Assembly (NCBI GenBank): GCA_036794395.1
Contig: DAIRGS010000016.1
Location: 1-43,986, forward strand
Origin: DASXMX01 sp036794395
GTDB taxonomy: Bacteria; Planctomycetota; Phycisphaerae; Tepidisphaerales; Tepidisphaeraceae
Direction of reading: 5' to 3'
DNA: 43,986 nt
The notes beneath the pieces are model-generated. The model made no database searches and was not told the origin of the DNA. It saw nothing but the letters and a program-made list of their open reading frames with translations. Both the position numbers and the translations under genes were made by a program. The stretch's first letter is position 1, and every line of letters starts with the position of its first letter. Positions 7,126-14,665 of this stretch are shown piece by piece.

Positions 7126-9276
7126 ATGTCACGCGACCTCAGCAAGATTCGCAATATCGGTATCGCCGCTCACATTGACGCCGGAAAGACAACCGTTTCC
7201 GAGCGCGTCCTCTACTACACCGGCAAGATTCACAAGATGGGCGAGGTCCACGAGGGCACCGCCGTCATGGACTTCGACGAGGAAGAGCAGAAGCGCGGCA
7301 TCACGATCAATTCCGCCGCCACCACCTGTCCCTGGGATCGGGGCGGCGAGCGCTACACCATCAACCTTATCGATACCCCCGGCCACGTGGATTTCACCGC
7401 CGAGGTCGAACGCTCACTGCGCGTCCTCGACGGCGCGGTCGCCGTCTTTGATGGCAAGGAAGGCGTCGAGGCCCAGTCCGAAACCGTCTGGCGCCAGGCC
7501 ACCAAATACAGCGTCCCCCGCGTCTGCTTCATCAACAAGATGGACAAGGTCGGCGCCGACTTCGATTTCAGCTTCAACAGCATTCTCGAGCGCCTCGGCG
7601 CCCCGGCCGTCGCCGTTCAGATCCCCATCGGCCAGAGCGACACCTTCAAGGGCATCATCGACCTCCTCCGCGGCGTCGCGATCTACTACAAGCTCGACGA
7701 CGATAAGGACAAGGGCAAGACCATCATCGAAAAGCCCATCCCCCAGGAGGAGATGGCGCGCTACGAGAAGTGGCGCCACCAGCTCATCGAAAAAACCGCC
7801 GAGACTGACGACGCGCTGACCGAAAAATATCTCAGAGGCCAGGAGATCAGCGAGCAGGAACTCCGTTCTGCCATCCGCAGGGCGACGATCAGCTTCAAGA
7901 TGCACCCCGTCTTCACCGGGTCGGCCCTCAAGTACGTCGGCGTGCAGCGATTGCTCGACGGCGTCATCGACTACCTCCCCAGCCCCATCGACATGCCCCC
8001 CATCAAGGGCCACGATGTCCACGACAAGGACAAGATCATCGAACGCAAGAGCAGCCCCGACGATGCGTTCTCCGGCCTGGTGTTCAAGATCGTCAGCGAT
8101 CAACACGGCGATCTGACTTACGTCCGCGTCTACAGCGGCCGGCTCGAAAAGGGCAGCCGCGTGCTCAACAGCAACCGCAACAAGCGTGAGAACATCAGCC
8201 GGATGTTCCAGATGCACGCCGCCGACCGTAACCCCATCGATGTCGCCGAGGCCGGCGACATCGTCGCGTGCATCGGCGTCAAGGACGCGCTCACCGGCGA
8301 TACGCTCTGCGACCCCGACCACCCGATCATCCTCGAGCGACCCACGTTCCCCGACCCCGTCATCAGCATGTCGATCGAGCCCAAGACGGCCGCCGACAAG
8401 CAGAAGCTCGGCGAGGCACTCACCACCCTCAAGCGCGAAGACCCCACCTTCCAGGCCAGCTACGATGAGGAAACCGGCCAGACCATCATCGCCGGCATGG
8501 GCGAGCTGCATCTCGAAATCCTCCGCCACCGGCTCACGCGCGATCACAAGGTCGACGTGATCGTTGGCAAGCCCAAGGTTGCCTACAAGGAAACCATCAC
8601 GCACGCCGCCATCGGCATCCGTGGCAAGCACGTAAAGCAGTCGGGCGGTCGCGGTCAGTACGGCGATTGCACCATCAATATCGAACCCTTCGACGGCATC
8701 GACCGCGCCACCGGCCAGCCCTTCGAAGCCGACTACCTCAAAAAAATCGGCTGGAAGGAAGGCTTCGCCTTCGAGAACAAGGTCTTCGGCGGCTCCATCC
8801 CCAAGGAGTTCATCCCCTCTATCGAGTACGGTGCCCGCATGGCCGCCAAGACCGGCGTCCTGGCCAGCTACCCGCTCATCAACGCCAAGGTCACCCTCAC
8901 CGACGGCAGCTACCACCAGGTGGACAGCTCACAGATCGCCTTCGAACTCGCCGGACAGCTTGCCTTCCGCGAGGCCGCCACCAAGGCCGGGCTCACGCTC
9001 CTCGAGCCGATCATGAAGGTCGTCGTCACCACCCCCGAAGAATTCGTCGGCAACGTCACCGGCGACCTCAATCGCCGCCGCGGCATGATCGTCAACTCCG
9101 ACCAGCGCGGTAACACTCGCATTGTCGAAGCTGAAGTCCCCTTGAGCGAGATGTTCGGGTACACCACCGAACTTCGCTCGATGAGCACCGGCCGCGCCAG
9201 CAGCGTCATGGAGCCGCTCAAGTACGCGCAGGTTCCCACCCAGGTGAAGAACGCGATTCTCGAAGAAGTCGGATAA
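7126..9276 (+). CDS. fusA: Elongation factor G
   Basis: A 716-residue translational GTPase that moves tRNA and mRNA through the ribosome after peptide-bond formation. The G-domain motifs are intact: AHIDAGKT at 15-22 (G1), RGITINSAATT at 58-68 (switch I/G2), DTPGH at 83-87 (G3) and NKMD at 137-140 (G4). Domains II-V follow, including the GGRGQYGD loop region of domain IV and the C-terminal GYTTELRSMSTGRAS. Length is near the usual 700. It stands alone rather than in the rpsL-rpsG-fusA-tuf cluster, which suggests either a dispersed str operon or a second EF-G paralogue. AAAGGGA precedes the ATG by 5 bases. A strong hairpin terminator follows at 9301. Confidence 0.97.
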   Translation: MSRDLSKIRNIGIAAHIDAGKTTVSERVLYYTGKIHKMGEVHEGTAVMDFDEEEQKRGITINSAATTCPWDRGGERYTINLIDTPGHVDFTAEVERSLRVLDGAVAVFDGKEGVEAQSETVWRQATKYSVPRVCFINKMDKVGADFDFSFNSILERLGAPAVAVQIPIGQSDTFKGIIDLLRGVAIYYKLDDDKDKGKTIIEKPIPQEEMARYEKWRHQLIEKTAETDDALTEKYLRGQEISEQELRSAIRRATISFKMHPVFTGSALKYVGVQRLLDGVIDYLPSPIDMPPIKGHDVHDKDKIIERKSSPDDAFSGLVFKIVSDQHGDLTYVRVYSGRLEKGSRVLNSNRNKRENISRMFQMHAADRNPIDVAEAGDIVACIGVKDALTGDTLCDPDHPIILERPTFPDPVISMSIEPKTAADKQKLGEALTTLKREDPTFQASYDEETGQTIIAGMGELHLEILRHRLTRDHKVDVIVGKPKVAYKETITHAAIGIRGKHVKQSGGRGQYGDCTINIEPFDGIDRATGQPFEADYLKKIGWKEGFAFENKVFGGSIPKEFIPSIEYGARMAAKTGVLASYPLINAKVTLTDGSYHQVDSSQIAFELAGQLAFREAATKAGLTLLEPIMKVVVTTPEEFVGNVTGDLNRRRGMIVNSDQRGNTRIVEAEVPLSEMFGYTTELRSMSTGRASSVMEPLKYAQVPTQVKNAILEEVG

Positions 9277-9300
9277 CGCGAGTTAGCCGATTGGGAATAT

Positions 9301-9336
9301 AAAAGAGCTTCCCGAAGCGATTCGGGGGGCTCTTTT
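9301..9336. terminator. Bidirectional Rho-independent terminator
   Basis: The arm AAAAGAGC pairs with GCTCTTTT, and the inner CCCGAA pairs with TTCGGG around a GCGA loop. Each strand ends in a run of T, so it can stop fusA on the plus strand and the convergent TlpA-like gene (ending at 9360) on the minus strand. Confidence 0.9.
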
Positions 9337-9359
9337 GTTGGTAGCTATACCGATTTCTC

Positions 9360-10646
9360 TTACTTCGCCGCGGCCTTGGCCTTTTCTTCCAGCGCCTTCT
9401 TCAGCGTTTTCTCCAGCATCTCTCCGCGCAGGTCATTGTCGGCTGCCACGATGCGTCCGGTATCTCCATCCACAAGGTAGGCCTGCGGAATGGAGCGGAC
9501 GGAATACATCTGGGCGATGCGGGCTTCCCAGAACTTGCCGTCGTAAACCTGCGGCCAGGTCATTCCTTTTTCGCCCGTCACTTTGGTGACCTTGTCCGCG
9601 GAGTTGGGTTGATCGAGCGAAATTCCCAGAATCTCAAAGCCTTTGGCGTGATATTCATTGTACGTCTTCACGAGGCCGGGCACTTCCATCATGCACGGCC
9701 CGCACCAGGTCGCCCAGAAGTCGAGCATGACCAGCTTGCCTTTGTAATCGGTGGGGAAGTTCACCTTCATGCCGTCCATCTTCGAGGCCGTGAAGGCAAT
9801 CACATCGTGGCCGCGCGAAAGGTCCGGCGGCAGCGGGATCTCGGCCACTTCCTTATCCGATTTCTGAATCTTGAAGCTGCCGCCCGAGGTGAGGTTGGCC
9901 AATTCCCAAGTGGTACCCTTGAGGTTGAACGGCTTGTTGACCGCGAAGGTTTCGCTTCGCGAATCGAATTTGCCGTCGCCATTCAGGTCAATCATCAGCC
10001 GCACGGCCGACGCGTTGGGCCCTTGGGCGGCGGCACCGCTGAAATCGCCGTCGGCCATGTCGTTCACGAGCACCGCGTGATAGGCCTTTCCATCGATCGA
10101 GATTTCACCCTCGTAGGCGTAGTCGGTGTAATAGAACAACGTGCTCTTCAACGACGCGCGCTGCGGGTCTTTCTTATCGAATCGATACGTCCCAAGGCTG
10201 ACCGGCGTCGGCTTGTCGCCGGTTTGCAGGGGAAGTTTAAAGCTTCCCATGTACATCGTGAGCTTGGTGCCATTGGCCCCGTCGCGGATCTGCTTGTTCC
10301 ACTCGGCGGGCGCGTCGTCGGTGAGATCGCCATTGCCGTTGGTGTCGACGTATAACTTCGAATCGTGACCGTCGGGTTCGTCCAGGGCGATGATGAATGT
10401 CTTGCCGCCGAACTTTACCTCGCCATACAGCGGAGCTTCCATAGCCGGTTTCTTTTGCAATCCAGCCGGCTCGTCAGCCTTGAGGATGATCGGCATCGGC
10501 CTGTACCCATGAACGAGTTTGTTCATCGCGCCCTCGGGCATAAGCTTCATGTTGACCACGGGCGCTTCCTCCGCCGGGGCGGCACAAAGCACTGGGGCGG
10601 TGCCAGCGGAAACAATCAGGCACGCGATCATTTGCAGCGTTTTCAT
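9360..10646 (-). CDS. Exported TlpA-like thioredoxin-fold protein with large N-terminal extension
   Basis: A 428-residue protein. Residues 1-24 are a signal peptide (MIACLIVSAGTAPVLCAAPA). The central ~250 residues are a beta-rich extension containing two calcium-loop-like sequences, DTNGNGDLTDD at 101-111 and DLNGDGKFDS at 220-229. Residues ~290-420 are an AhpC/TSA-TlpA thioredoxin domain with WATWCGPC (CXXC at 315-318) and the cis-proline loop SVRSIPQAYLVD. TlpA proteins reduce or exchange disulfides outside the cytoplasm. The ATG at 10646 is preferred: GGAGAG lies 7 bases upstream, while the frame is open 12 codons further. It is monocistronic and convergent with fusA. The substrate is not evident. 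Confidence 0.9.
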   Translation of the reverse strand: MKTLQMIACLIVSAGTAPVLCAAPAEEAPVVNMKLMPEGAMNKLVHGYRPMPIILKADEPAGLQKKPAMEAPLYGEVKFGGKTFIIALDEPDGHDSKLYVDTNGNGDLTDDAPAEWNKQIRDGANGTKLTMYMGSFKLPLQTGDKPTPVSLGTYRFDKKDPQRASLKSTLFYYTDYAYEGEISIDGKAYHAVLVNDMADGDFSGAAAQGPNASAVRLMIDLNGDGKFDSRSETFAVNKPFNLKGTTWELANLTSGGSFKIQKSDKEVAEIPLPPDLSRGHDVIAFTASKMDGMKVNFPTDYKGKLVMLDFWATWCGPCMMEVPGLVKTYNEYHAKGFEILGISLDQPNSADKVTKVTGEKGMTWPQVYDGKFWEARIAQMYSVRSIPQAYLVDGDTGRIVAADNDLRGEMLEKTLKKALEEKAKAAAK

Positions 10647-10783
10647 GGTTCGGCTCTCCGTGAGAAATGGCAGGTCGTTCACAAGGGCTTTGACGTGAAC
10701 GCCAAGCTTAACCTGACGCCATTTTCAAAAAAAGGGGCAATGTACCGACGGAAAGGCGACGATGATGTGCCGCACAGTCTAAA

Positions 10784-11041
10784 CGACCGTGCGCGATTCC
10801 GCGCCCTTGTTTTTAAGTGGCACGGCCTTCCAGGCCGTGGTCGGGGAGGTTTCGGGTCCGGCGCCGGGTGAGATGTGGGAAAACCAACTCGCCGGAACCG
10901 GGCATTTTCTGGCGATAAGCTCAGAAGGTTGTCCAACTGTCGAAACTTGGTTTTCCCAAATTTAACACGCCGCTGGTGGTCAACTCCCTCGATCATGGGC
11001 TGGAAGCCCCATGCCACGAAGCGCGGAATCGCGCACCGTCA
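10784..11041. mobile_element. MITE-like element, copy 1 (~258 bp)
   Basis: Both ends carry the terminal inverted sequence GACSGTGCGCGATTCCGC. Inside each end is a palindrome: GCACGGCCTTCCAGGCCGTG near 10821 and CATGGGCTGGAAGCCCCATG near 10994. The core contains a GTCCAACTGTCGAAACTTGG segment. A second copy of nearly the same length lies inverted at 21187-21442. No transposase is encoded; the open frames inside are incidental. It fills most of the 516-base gap between the genes at 10646 and 11163, the rest of which holds nothing I recognise. Confidence 0.8.
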
Positions 11042-11162
11042 TTTAGTCCCGATCATTGCCGGAAATGTAATGCGCAACCGCATACTTGAGCAGGTCATGC
11101 GCAACGCGATTTACAGGATTGAACGAAGTGCGCCGCGCAGGTTTGGTTCACCGGCAAGCGGA

Positions 11163-11384
11163 TTAAACGTGTTCCAGCACTGAATCGCCTGCGACTTCAA
11201 CCTGCTGCTCCAGGAGAAGCGCGCGGGTTTGAATCTCGTGGCCGATCTTGCTGAACTCGACTTCGTACGCGATTGAGGGCGCGAACCAAGTGCTTCGCAC
11301 CACCCCCAGTTCTCCGCGTGTCAGCGAAAGCTCGGGAATGTCCTGCGTCAGGCGCACAAAGTCATCGACAGAAGGTCGTCGCAT
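11163..11384 (-). CDS. DUF4926 domain-containing protein
   Basis: A 73-residue protein. The pattern VDDFVRLTQDIPELSLTRGE-LGVV, then YEVEF, then ALLLEQQVE matches the small beta-barrel-like DUF4926 family, whose members often neighbour toxin-antitoxin or DUF6883-type genes. The frame is open to 11561, but GGAGG sits 5 bases before the ATG at 11384, and the longer N-terminus has no family similarity. No partner gene is present: one side is the MITE-like element, the other is mutY on the opposite strand. Function unknown. Confidence 0.7.
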   Translation of the reverse strand: MRRPSVDDFVRLTQDIPELSLTRGELGVVRSTWFAPSIAYEVEFSKIGHEIQTRALLLEQQVEVAGDSVLEHV

Positions 11385-11545
11385 GCAATCCTCCATGGCT
11401 GCGCGAACCGAAGCGGCTTGAATGTGTCGTCGAGCGATCCTGCCCGACACGCATATCAATTTATCGCCAAAAAACCATATTTCAATGGTAAGTGGGGCAA
11501 AATCGGGGAAAACGGCAAGGGCGGGTTTCTCGCTACAATCTCCCC

Positions 11546-12616
11546 GTGATTGGACGTTCATCCGTTTTCGGTCGCCGGCTGCTTGGGTGGTATGACCGAG
11601 CGCATCGCGATCTTCCTTGGCGGCTCTCCCCGGATCGACCCGGGCCGCTTGATCCCTATCACGTCCTGCTTAGCGAGACGATGCTCCAGCAAACGCAGGT
11701 GGCGACGGTAGTTCCGTACTTTCGCCGGTTCTTAGATCGCTTTCCCACGATTGAGGACGTTGCTCGCGCGGCAGAGCAGGATGTGCTGCGGCTCTGGCAG
11801 GGTCTGGGCTATTACTCCCGCGCACGAAACCTCCACGCGACGGCCAAAAAAGTTGTGTCGGAATTTGGCGGAACGCTACCAACGAGCCTGCAAGATTTGC
11901 TGTCGCTGCCGGGCATCGGGCGATACACGGCGGGGGCGATTGTGTCCATCGCATTTGATCAACCCGCGCCGATCGTCGATGGCAACGTCACACGGGTGAT
12001 CTGTCGTCTCGATGGCATCCGATCGGATCCACGCGACAAACAGACGCGTGAACTTCTCTGGCAGCGCGCCGAAGAAATCGTCCCAAAAACCAGGCCCGGC
12101 GATTTCAATTCCGCATTGATGGAACTGGGCGCAACGGTTTGCATTCCGCGCAATCCCCAATGCCTCATTTGCCCGGTTAGCGCGCACTGCCAGGCCCTGG
12201 CGTCGGGGCTTCAGGAAAAAATCCCTGTCCCGCGCAAAGCCAAATCCACGCCGCTCGTTCGACGGCACACCTACTGCATTCACCACGCCGATCAATACCT
12301 CATCGAGCAGCGTCCCGCCCGCGGCCGCTGGGCTTCAATGTGGCAATTCATCACCGTTGATCCCGTTGAAGCCCGATCCCGTCCGATTCGCATCCGCGAG
12401 CCTGTACTACTGGCGACGTTGCAGCATGCGCTGACGCACCGGCGATACGAGTTTGACGTCTTTGCCGCCAATGCCGTGGGGCGAAATCGGTCGAAGGGTG
12501 ACTCCAATCGTCGGTGGGTTCGATTCGATGATCTCGATCAATATCCGATGCCACGCCCGCACGTCCGCATGATCGAATTGCTGGAACGAATGAAACGGGC
12601 GGATCTGAAAAAGTGA
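11546..12616 (+). CDS. mutY: A/G-specific adenine DNA glycosylase
   Basis: A 356-residue base-excision repair enzyme that removes adenine mispaired with 8-oxoguanine. Visible features are the catalytic Glu44 in LLSETMLQQTQ, the helix-hairpin-helix LPGIGRYTAGAI at 121-132, the catalytic Asp145 in IVDGNVTR, and the [4Fe-4S] loop C199-x6-C206-x2-C209-x5-C215. The C-terminal NUDIX-like 8-oxoG recognition domain begins near 235. I place the start at the GTG at 11546, which gives the usual family N-terminus; an in-frame GTG at 11492 would add 18 residues of poor character. A TACAAT sequence lies 7 bases before this GTG with no Shine-Dalgarno, so a leaderless message is possible. Confidence 0.93.
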   Translation: MIGRSSVFGRRLLGWYDRAHRDLPWRLSPDRPGPLDPYHVLLSETMLQQTQVATVVPYFRRFLDRFPTIEDVARAAEQDVLRLWQGLGYYSRARNLHATAKKVVSEFGGTLPTSLQDLLSLPGIGRYTAGAIVSIAFDQPAPIVDGNVTRVICRLDGIRSDPRDKQTRELLWQRAEEIVPKTRPGDFNSALMELGATVCIPRNPQCLICPVSAHCQALASGLQEKIPVPRKAKSTPLVRRHTYCIHHADQYLIEQRPARGRWASMWQFITVDPVEARSRPIRIREPVLLATLQHALTHRRYEFDVFAANAVGRNRSKGDSNRRWVRFDDLDQYPMPRPHVRMIELLERMKRADLKK

Positions 12617-12749
12617 GACAAATCAGCGTGTTTCAGTCGTTCTAAAGGCTTACTGCAACGCCCGATATTCCTGGTCGGTTGCCTCATTATGGGCGCAATC
12701 GTATATCCGATCTGAGGAATCTGATCTATTTGCCGGTCAGTCCACAAAA

Positions 12750-13103
12750 ATGGAATTACGCGGAACAACTGACAACCTCGCAACCAACCGTGATGACGAC
12801 GACGGCGCGGATTTCGCCCCCAGGCCGCGAACGATGACTGTGCTATCGCTCCTGGCCGTTGCCGCGGCCACGTTCAGCTACCTGGGCGCGTTTGCCGTGA
12901 CCAATGCACTGGCCAACGCCGACATCATCCCCCCGATTCCACGTGACCCCGACCCGCGGCTGCGTTGGGCTGCCATTGGCTTCGTCTCACTGATGCTGAG
13001 CTTTGGTGTGATCGCATTTTTCCTGCGACAAATGAGCCGCCGGCAGTTTCGGACCATCGACCGGATGAACGATGGGGACGGCGGCACTGACCCGATGAAC
13101 TGA
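12750..13103 (+). CDS. Hypothetical protein with two membrane segments
   Basis: A 117-residue protein of no recognised family. A hydrophilic acidic N-terminus (NRDDDDGAD) is followed by a membrane helix at about 30-55 (VLSLLAVAAATFSYLGAFAV) and another at about 73-93 (AAIGFVSLMLSFGVIAFFL). The tail is charged and Gly/Asp-rich (MNDGDGGTD). The 12-residue proline-rich loop IIPPIPRDPDPR lies between the helices. It sits between mutY and the convergent ogt. No clear ribosome site is visible before the ATG at 12750. Confidence 0.6.
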   Translation: MELRGTTDNLATNRDDDDGADFAPRPRTMTVLSLLAVAAATFSYLGAFAVTNALANADIIPPIPRDPDPRLRWAAIGFVSLMLSFGVIAFFLRQMSRRQFRTIDRMNDGDGGTDPMN

Positions 13104-13128
13104 TCGGGCCACTGAAAGATTGTCCCAT

Positions 13129-13650
13129 TCAAAACGCCAGAAGGGGTTGGGTCTGTTGCATTGGAATCGATACCCCCTCCAGCGAAAGCAGCAAAGCCTT
13201 GTTCTGCAGCCCACCGCCAAATCCGGTCAGCGTTCCATTGGACCCAATAACGCGATGGCACGGCACAATGATCGGCAGCGGATTCCGCCCGTTGGCCGCT
13301 CCCACGGCCCGAGACGCCGTGGGCATTCCAATGCGCCGCGCGATCTGCCCGTAGCTCGCGGTTTGGCCAAACGGGATCTCCCGAAGCGCCAGCCATACCT
13401 GCTTCTGAAAGGCCGTTCCGTGCGGTTCCAGCAGAACATCGAACGTCTGCCGACGGCGTTCGAAGTATTCCCCAAGTTGCAGCGCTGCCATATTCAGAAT
13501 CGAATGTTCATCGTCCCGCGAAGCGCCAGCGAAATACGGGGGAAGCGAGTGTTCTTTTTGCCAGAGCACGGCCACCAGCGCCGCGTCATTTGCGATCAGC
13601 CGCAGCCTGCCGGTAGGGGAGTCGATCTCAGTAAAGGAGAGGCGTTCCAT
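13129..13650 (-). CDS. ogt: Methylated-DNA--protein-cysteine methyltransferase
   Basis: A 173-residue suicide repair protein that transfers alkyl groups from O6-alkylguanine to its own cysteine. The active-site motif IIVPCHRVIG (Cys131) is intact, preceded by the recognition-helix segment ASYGQIARRIG and the arginine-finger region SRAVGAANGRNP. The C-terminal GFGGGLQNKALLLSLEG is typical. The N-terminal ribonuclease-H-like domain (1-75) lacks the Ada zinc cysteines, so this is the Ogt/MGMT type rather than Ada. It is convergent with the upstream membrane protein gene. Confidence 0.95.
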   Translation of the reverse strand: MERLSFTEIDSPTGRLRLIANDAALVAVLWQKEHSLPPYFAGASRDDEHSILNMAALQLGEYFERRRQTFDVLLEPHGTAFQKQVWLALREIPFGQTASYGQIARRIGMPTASRAVGAANGRNPLPIIVPCHRVIGSNGTLTGFGGGLQNKALLLSLEGVSIPMQQTQPLLAF

Positions 13651-13806
13651 GGTGACATGACTTTAGGTTTGCGCTCACCGTCCAGCGCCTGGTTTTCTTC
13701 ACGATTCGTTTGAAACTCGACAAACCGCCTAAACGATTATGGAACCGCGTGGTGACCATTACAATCCGCGATCCAAATTGAACTACCACAATCCGAAGGA
13801 CCGTCT

Positions 13807-13944
13807 ATGCTATGGGTTGTGGCTGATCGGAACCTTCATCGCAATAACGCTTTCGAGTGGGCACTGTGGGCGATTCTGCTACCCACGGTGCCATTCGCGT
13901 GGCTGATTGATCGACTGGGCAAAATGCGAGAGTCGCGGAAATAA
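13807..13944 (+). CDS. Small single-span membrane protein upstream of ESCRT-III-like gene
   Basis: A 45-codon frame. It starts with ATG at 13807, has GAAGGA 5 bases upstream, and stops only 2 bases before the ATG of the Snf7-like gene, which suggests translational coupling. The peptide has a charged start (VVADRNLHRN), one hydrophobic span of about 20 residues (FEWALWAILLPTVPFAWLI) and a basic end (DRLGKMRESRK). No family recognised. I infer a membrane anchor or regulator acting with the downstream protein. It is short enough that comparative data are needed to be sure it is translated. Confidence 0.55.
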   Translation: MLWVVADRNLHRNNAFEWALWAILLPTVPFAWLIDRLGKMRESRK

Positions 13945-13946
13945 TC

Positions 13947-14555
13947 ATGGGACTTTTCAAAAGCAAAGACGAGCGGCGCGTCGAGCGTGAGATGAGAATC
14001 CGCCAGGGCATGCGGTCCATCGAGAAATCCATCCGCCAGCAGGAGAAGTTCGCCGAGGACTTCATCAAGAACGCGCAGCACGCCCGCAAGATCGGCGACA
14101 ACGGTCAATATCTCTTCATCCGCAGCGCGCTGAAGAAAACCGCCGCCATCAAGAAGATGCTGGAACGGCAACTGCTCGCCATCAAGAATGCCATGCTCAT
14201 TCAGCAGCAGGCCCAGGCCAGCCAGCAGTTCGCCGAGTCGATGAACCTGATGGCCCGTGAGATCGGCCGGGTCTTTGGCGAGATGGATCTAACTCAAACT
14301 CAGGCGCAATGGGAACGCGCCGTTGCCCAGGCCGGGAGTATGGAGGAGCGCATGGAAATCTTTCTCGATTCCATGGAATCCACCGCAGTCGCCGGCAGCA
14401 CAACCACCTCGAAGGAAGAGCTCGTCACCGACGAAGAAATCGATCGCATGATTCAGGCCGATGTCCTCGCCGCCGAAAAGCAGGAACTGGGCAAGCTCGA
14501 CGAATTGGAAAGCGAAATCGCCAAGGAACTGGGCGCCACGAAGCAGAGGGATTAA
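13947..14555 (+). CDS. Snf7/ESCRT-III-like protein
   Basis: A 202-residue, almost wholly helical protein. A basic N-terminus MGLFKSKDERRVEREMR begins a long helix (~5-48). The turn IGDNGQ follows at 49-54, then a second long helix (~55-105, ALKKTAAIKKMLERQLLAIK). Next come the shorter segments MNLMAREIGRVFGEMDL and AGSMEERMEIFLDSMES (~98-145), a Ser/Thr linker, and an acidic tail (DEEIDRMIQADVL, LDELESEIAKELG). Basic helical hairpin, NGQ turn, Met-rich middle helices and acidic C-terminus are the hallmarks of eukaryotic CHMP/Vps2/Snf7 proteins, which polymerise on membranes and remodel them. It lies 2 bases after the small membrane ORF, with no AAA ATPase (Vps4) nearby. The alternative is another PspA/Vipp1-type or unrelated coiled-coil protein. 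Function is inferred from pattern only. Confidence 0.7.
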   Translation: MGLFKSKDERRVEREMRIRQGMRSIEKSIRQQEKFAEDFIKNAQHARKIGDNGQYLFIRSALKKTAAIKKMLERQLLAIKNAMLIQQQAQASQQFAESMNLMAREIGRVFGEMDLTQTQAQWERAVAQAGSMEERMEIFLDSMESTAVAGSTTTSKEELVTDEEIDRMIQADVLAAEKQELGKLDELESEIAKELGATKQRD

Positions 14556-14566
14556 TTACTTAAGAC

Positions 14567-14660
14567 GTGACACGGGCTTCCAGCCCGTGCGTGAACTGTC
14601 CGCATCGGTCAATCTCAACATCTTACAACATCGCCAGCACGGGCTGGAAGCCCGTGTCAC
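14567..14660. repeat. REP-like paired palindrome (GACACGGGCTTCCAGCCCGTG family)
   Basis: GTGACACGGGCTTCCAGCCC at the left end is the exact reverse complement of the sequence at the right end (14638-14660), and each arm is itself a hairpin (ACGGGCT/AGCCCGT). A diverged copy is at 37571-37681; both contain CATCGCCAGCACGGG before the right arm. The element ends 6 bases before the start codon of the GH88-like gene, and the open frame through it gives that gene a false N-terminal extension. Confidence 0.85.
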
Positions 14661-14665
14661 AAGAA

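Noticed and set aside
7414..8916. 500-codon open frame opposite fusA
   Set aside because: A shadow of fusA in GC-rich antisense; composition (Asp/Gly/Val/Ala-rich) is typical of a complementary frame.
10679..11017. Open frame on the minus strand with similarity to a frame at 21185-21415
   Set aside because: The similarity comes from the shared MITE-like DNA element; the frames are broken by hairpin sequence and not protein-like.
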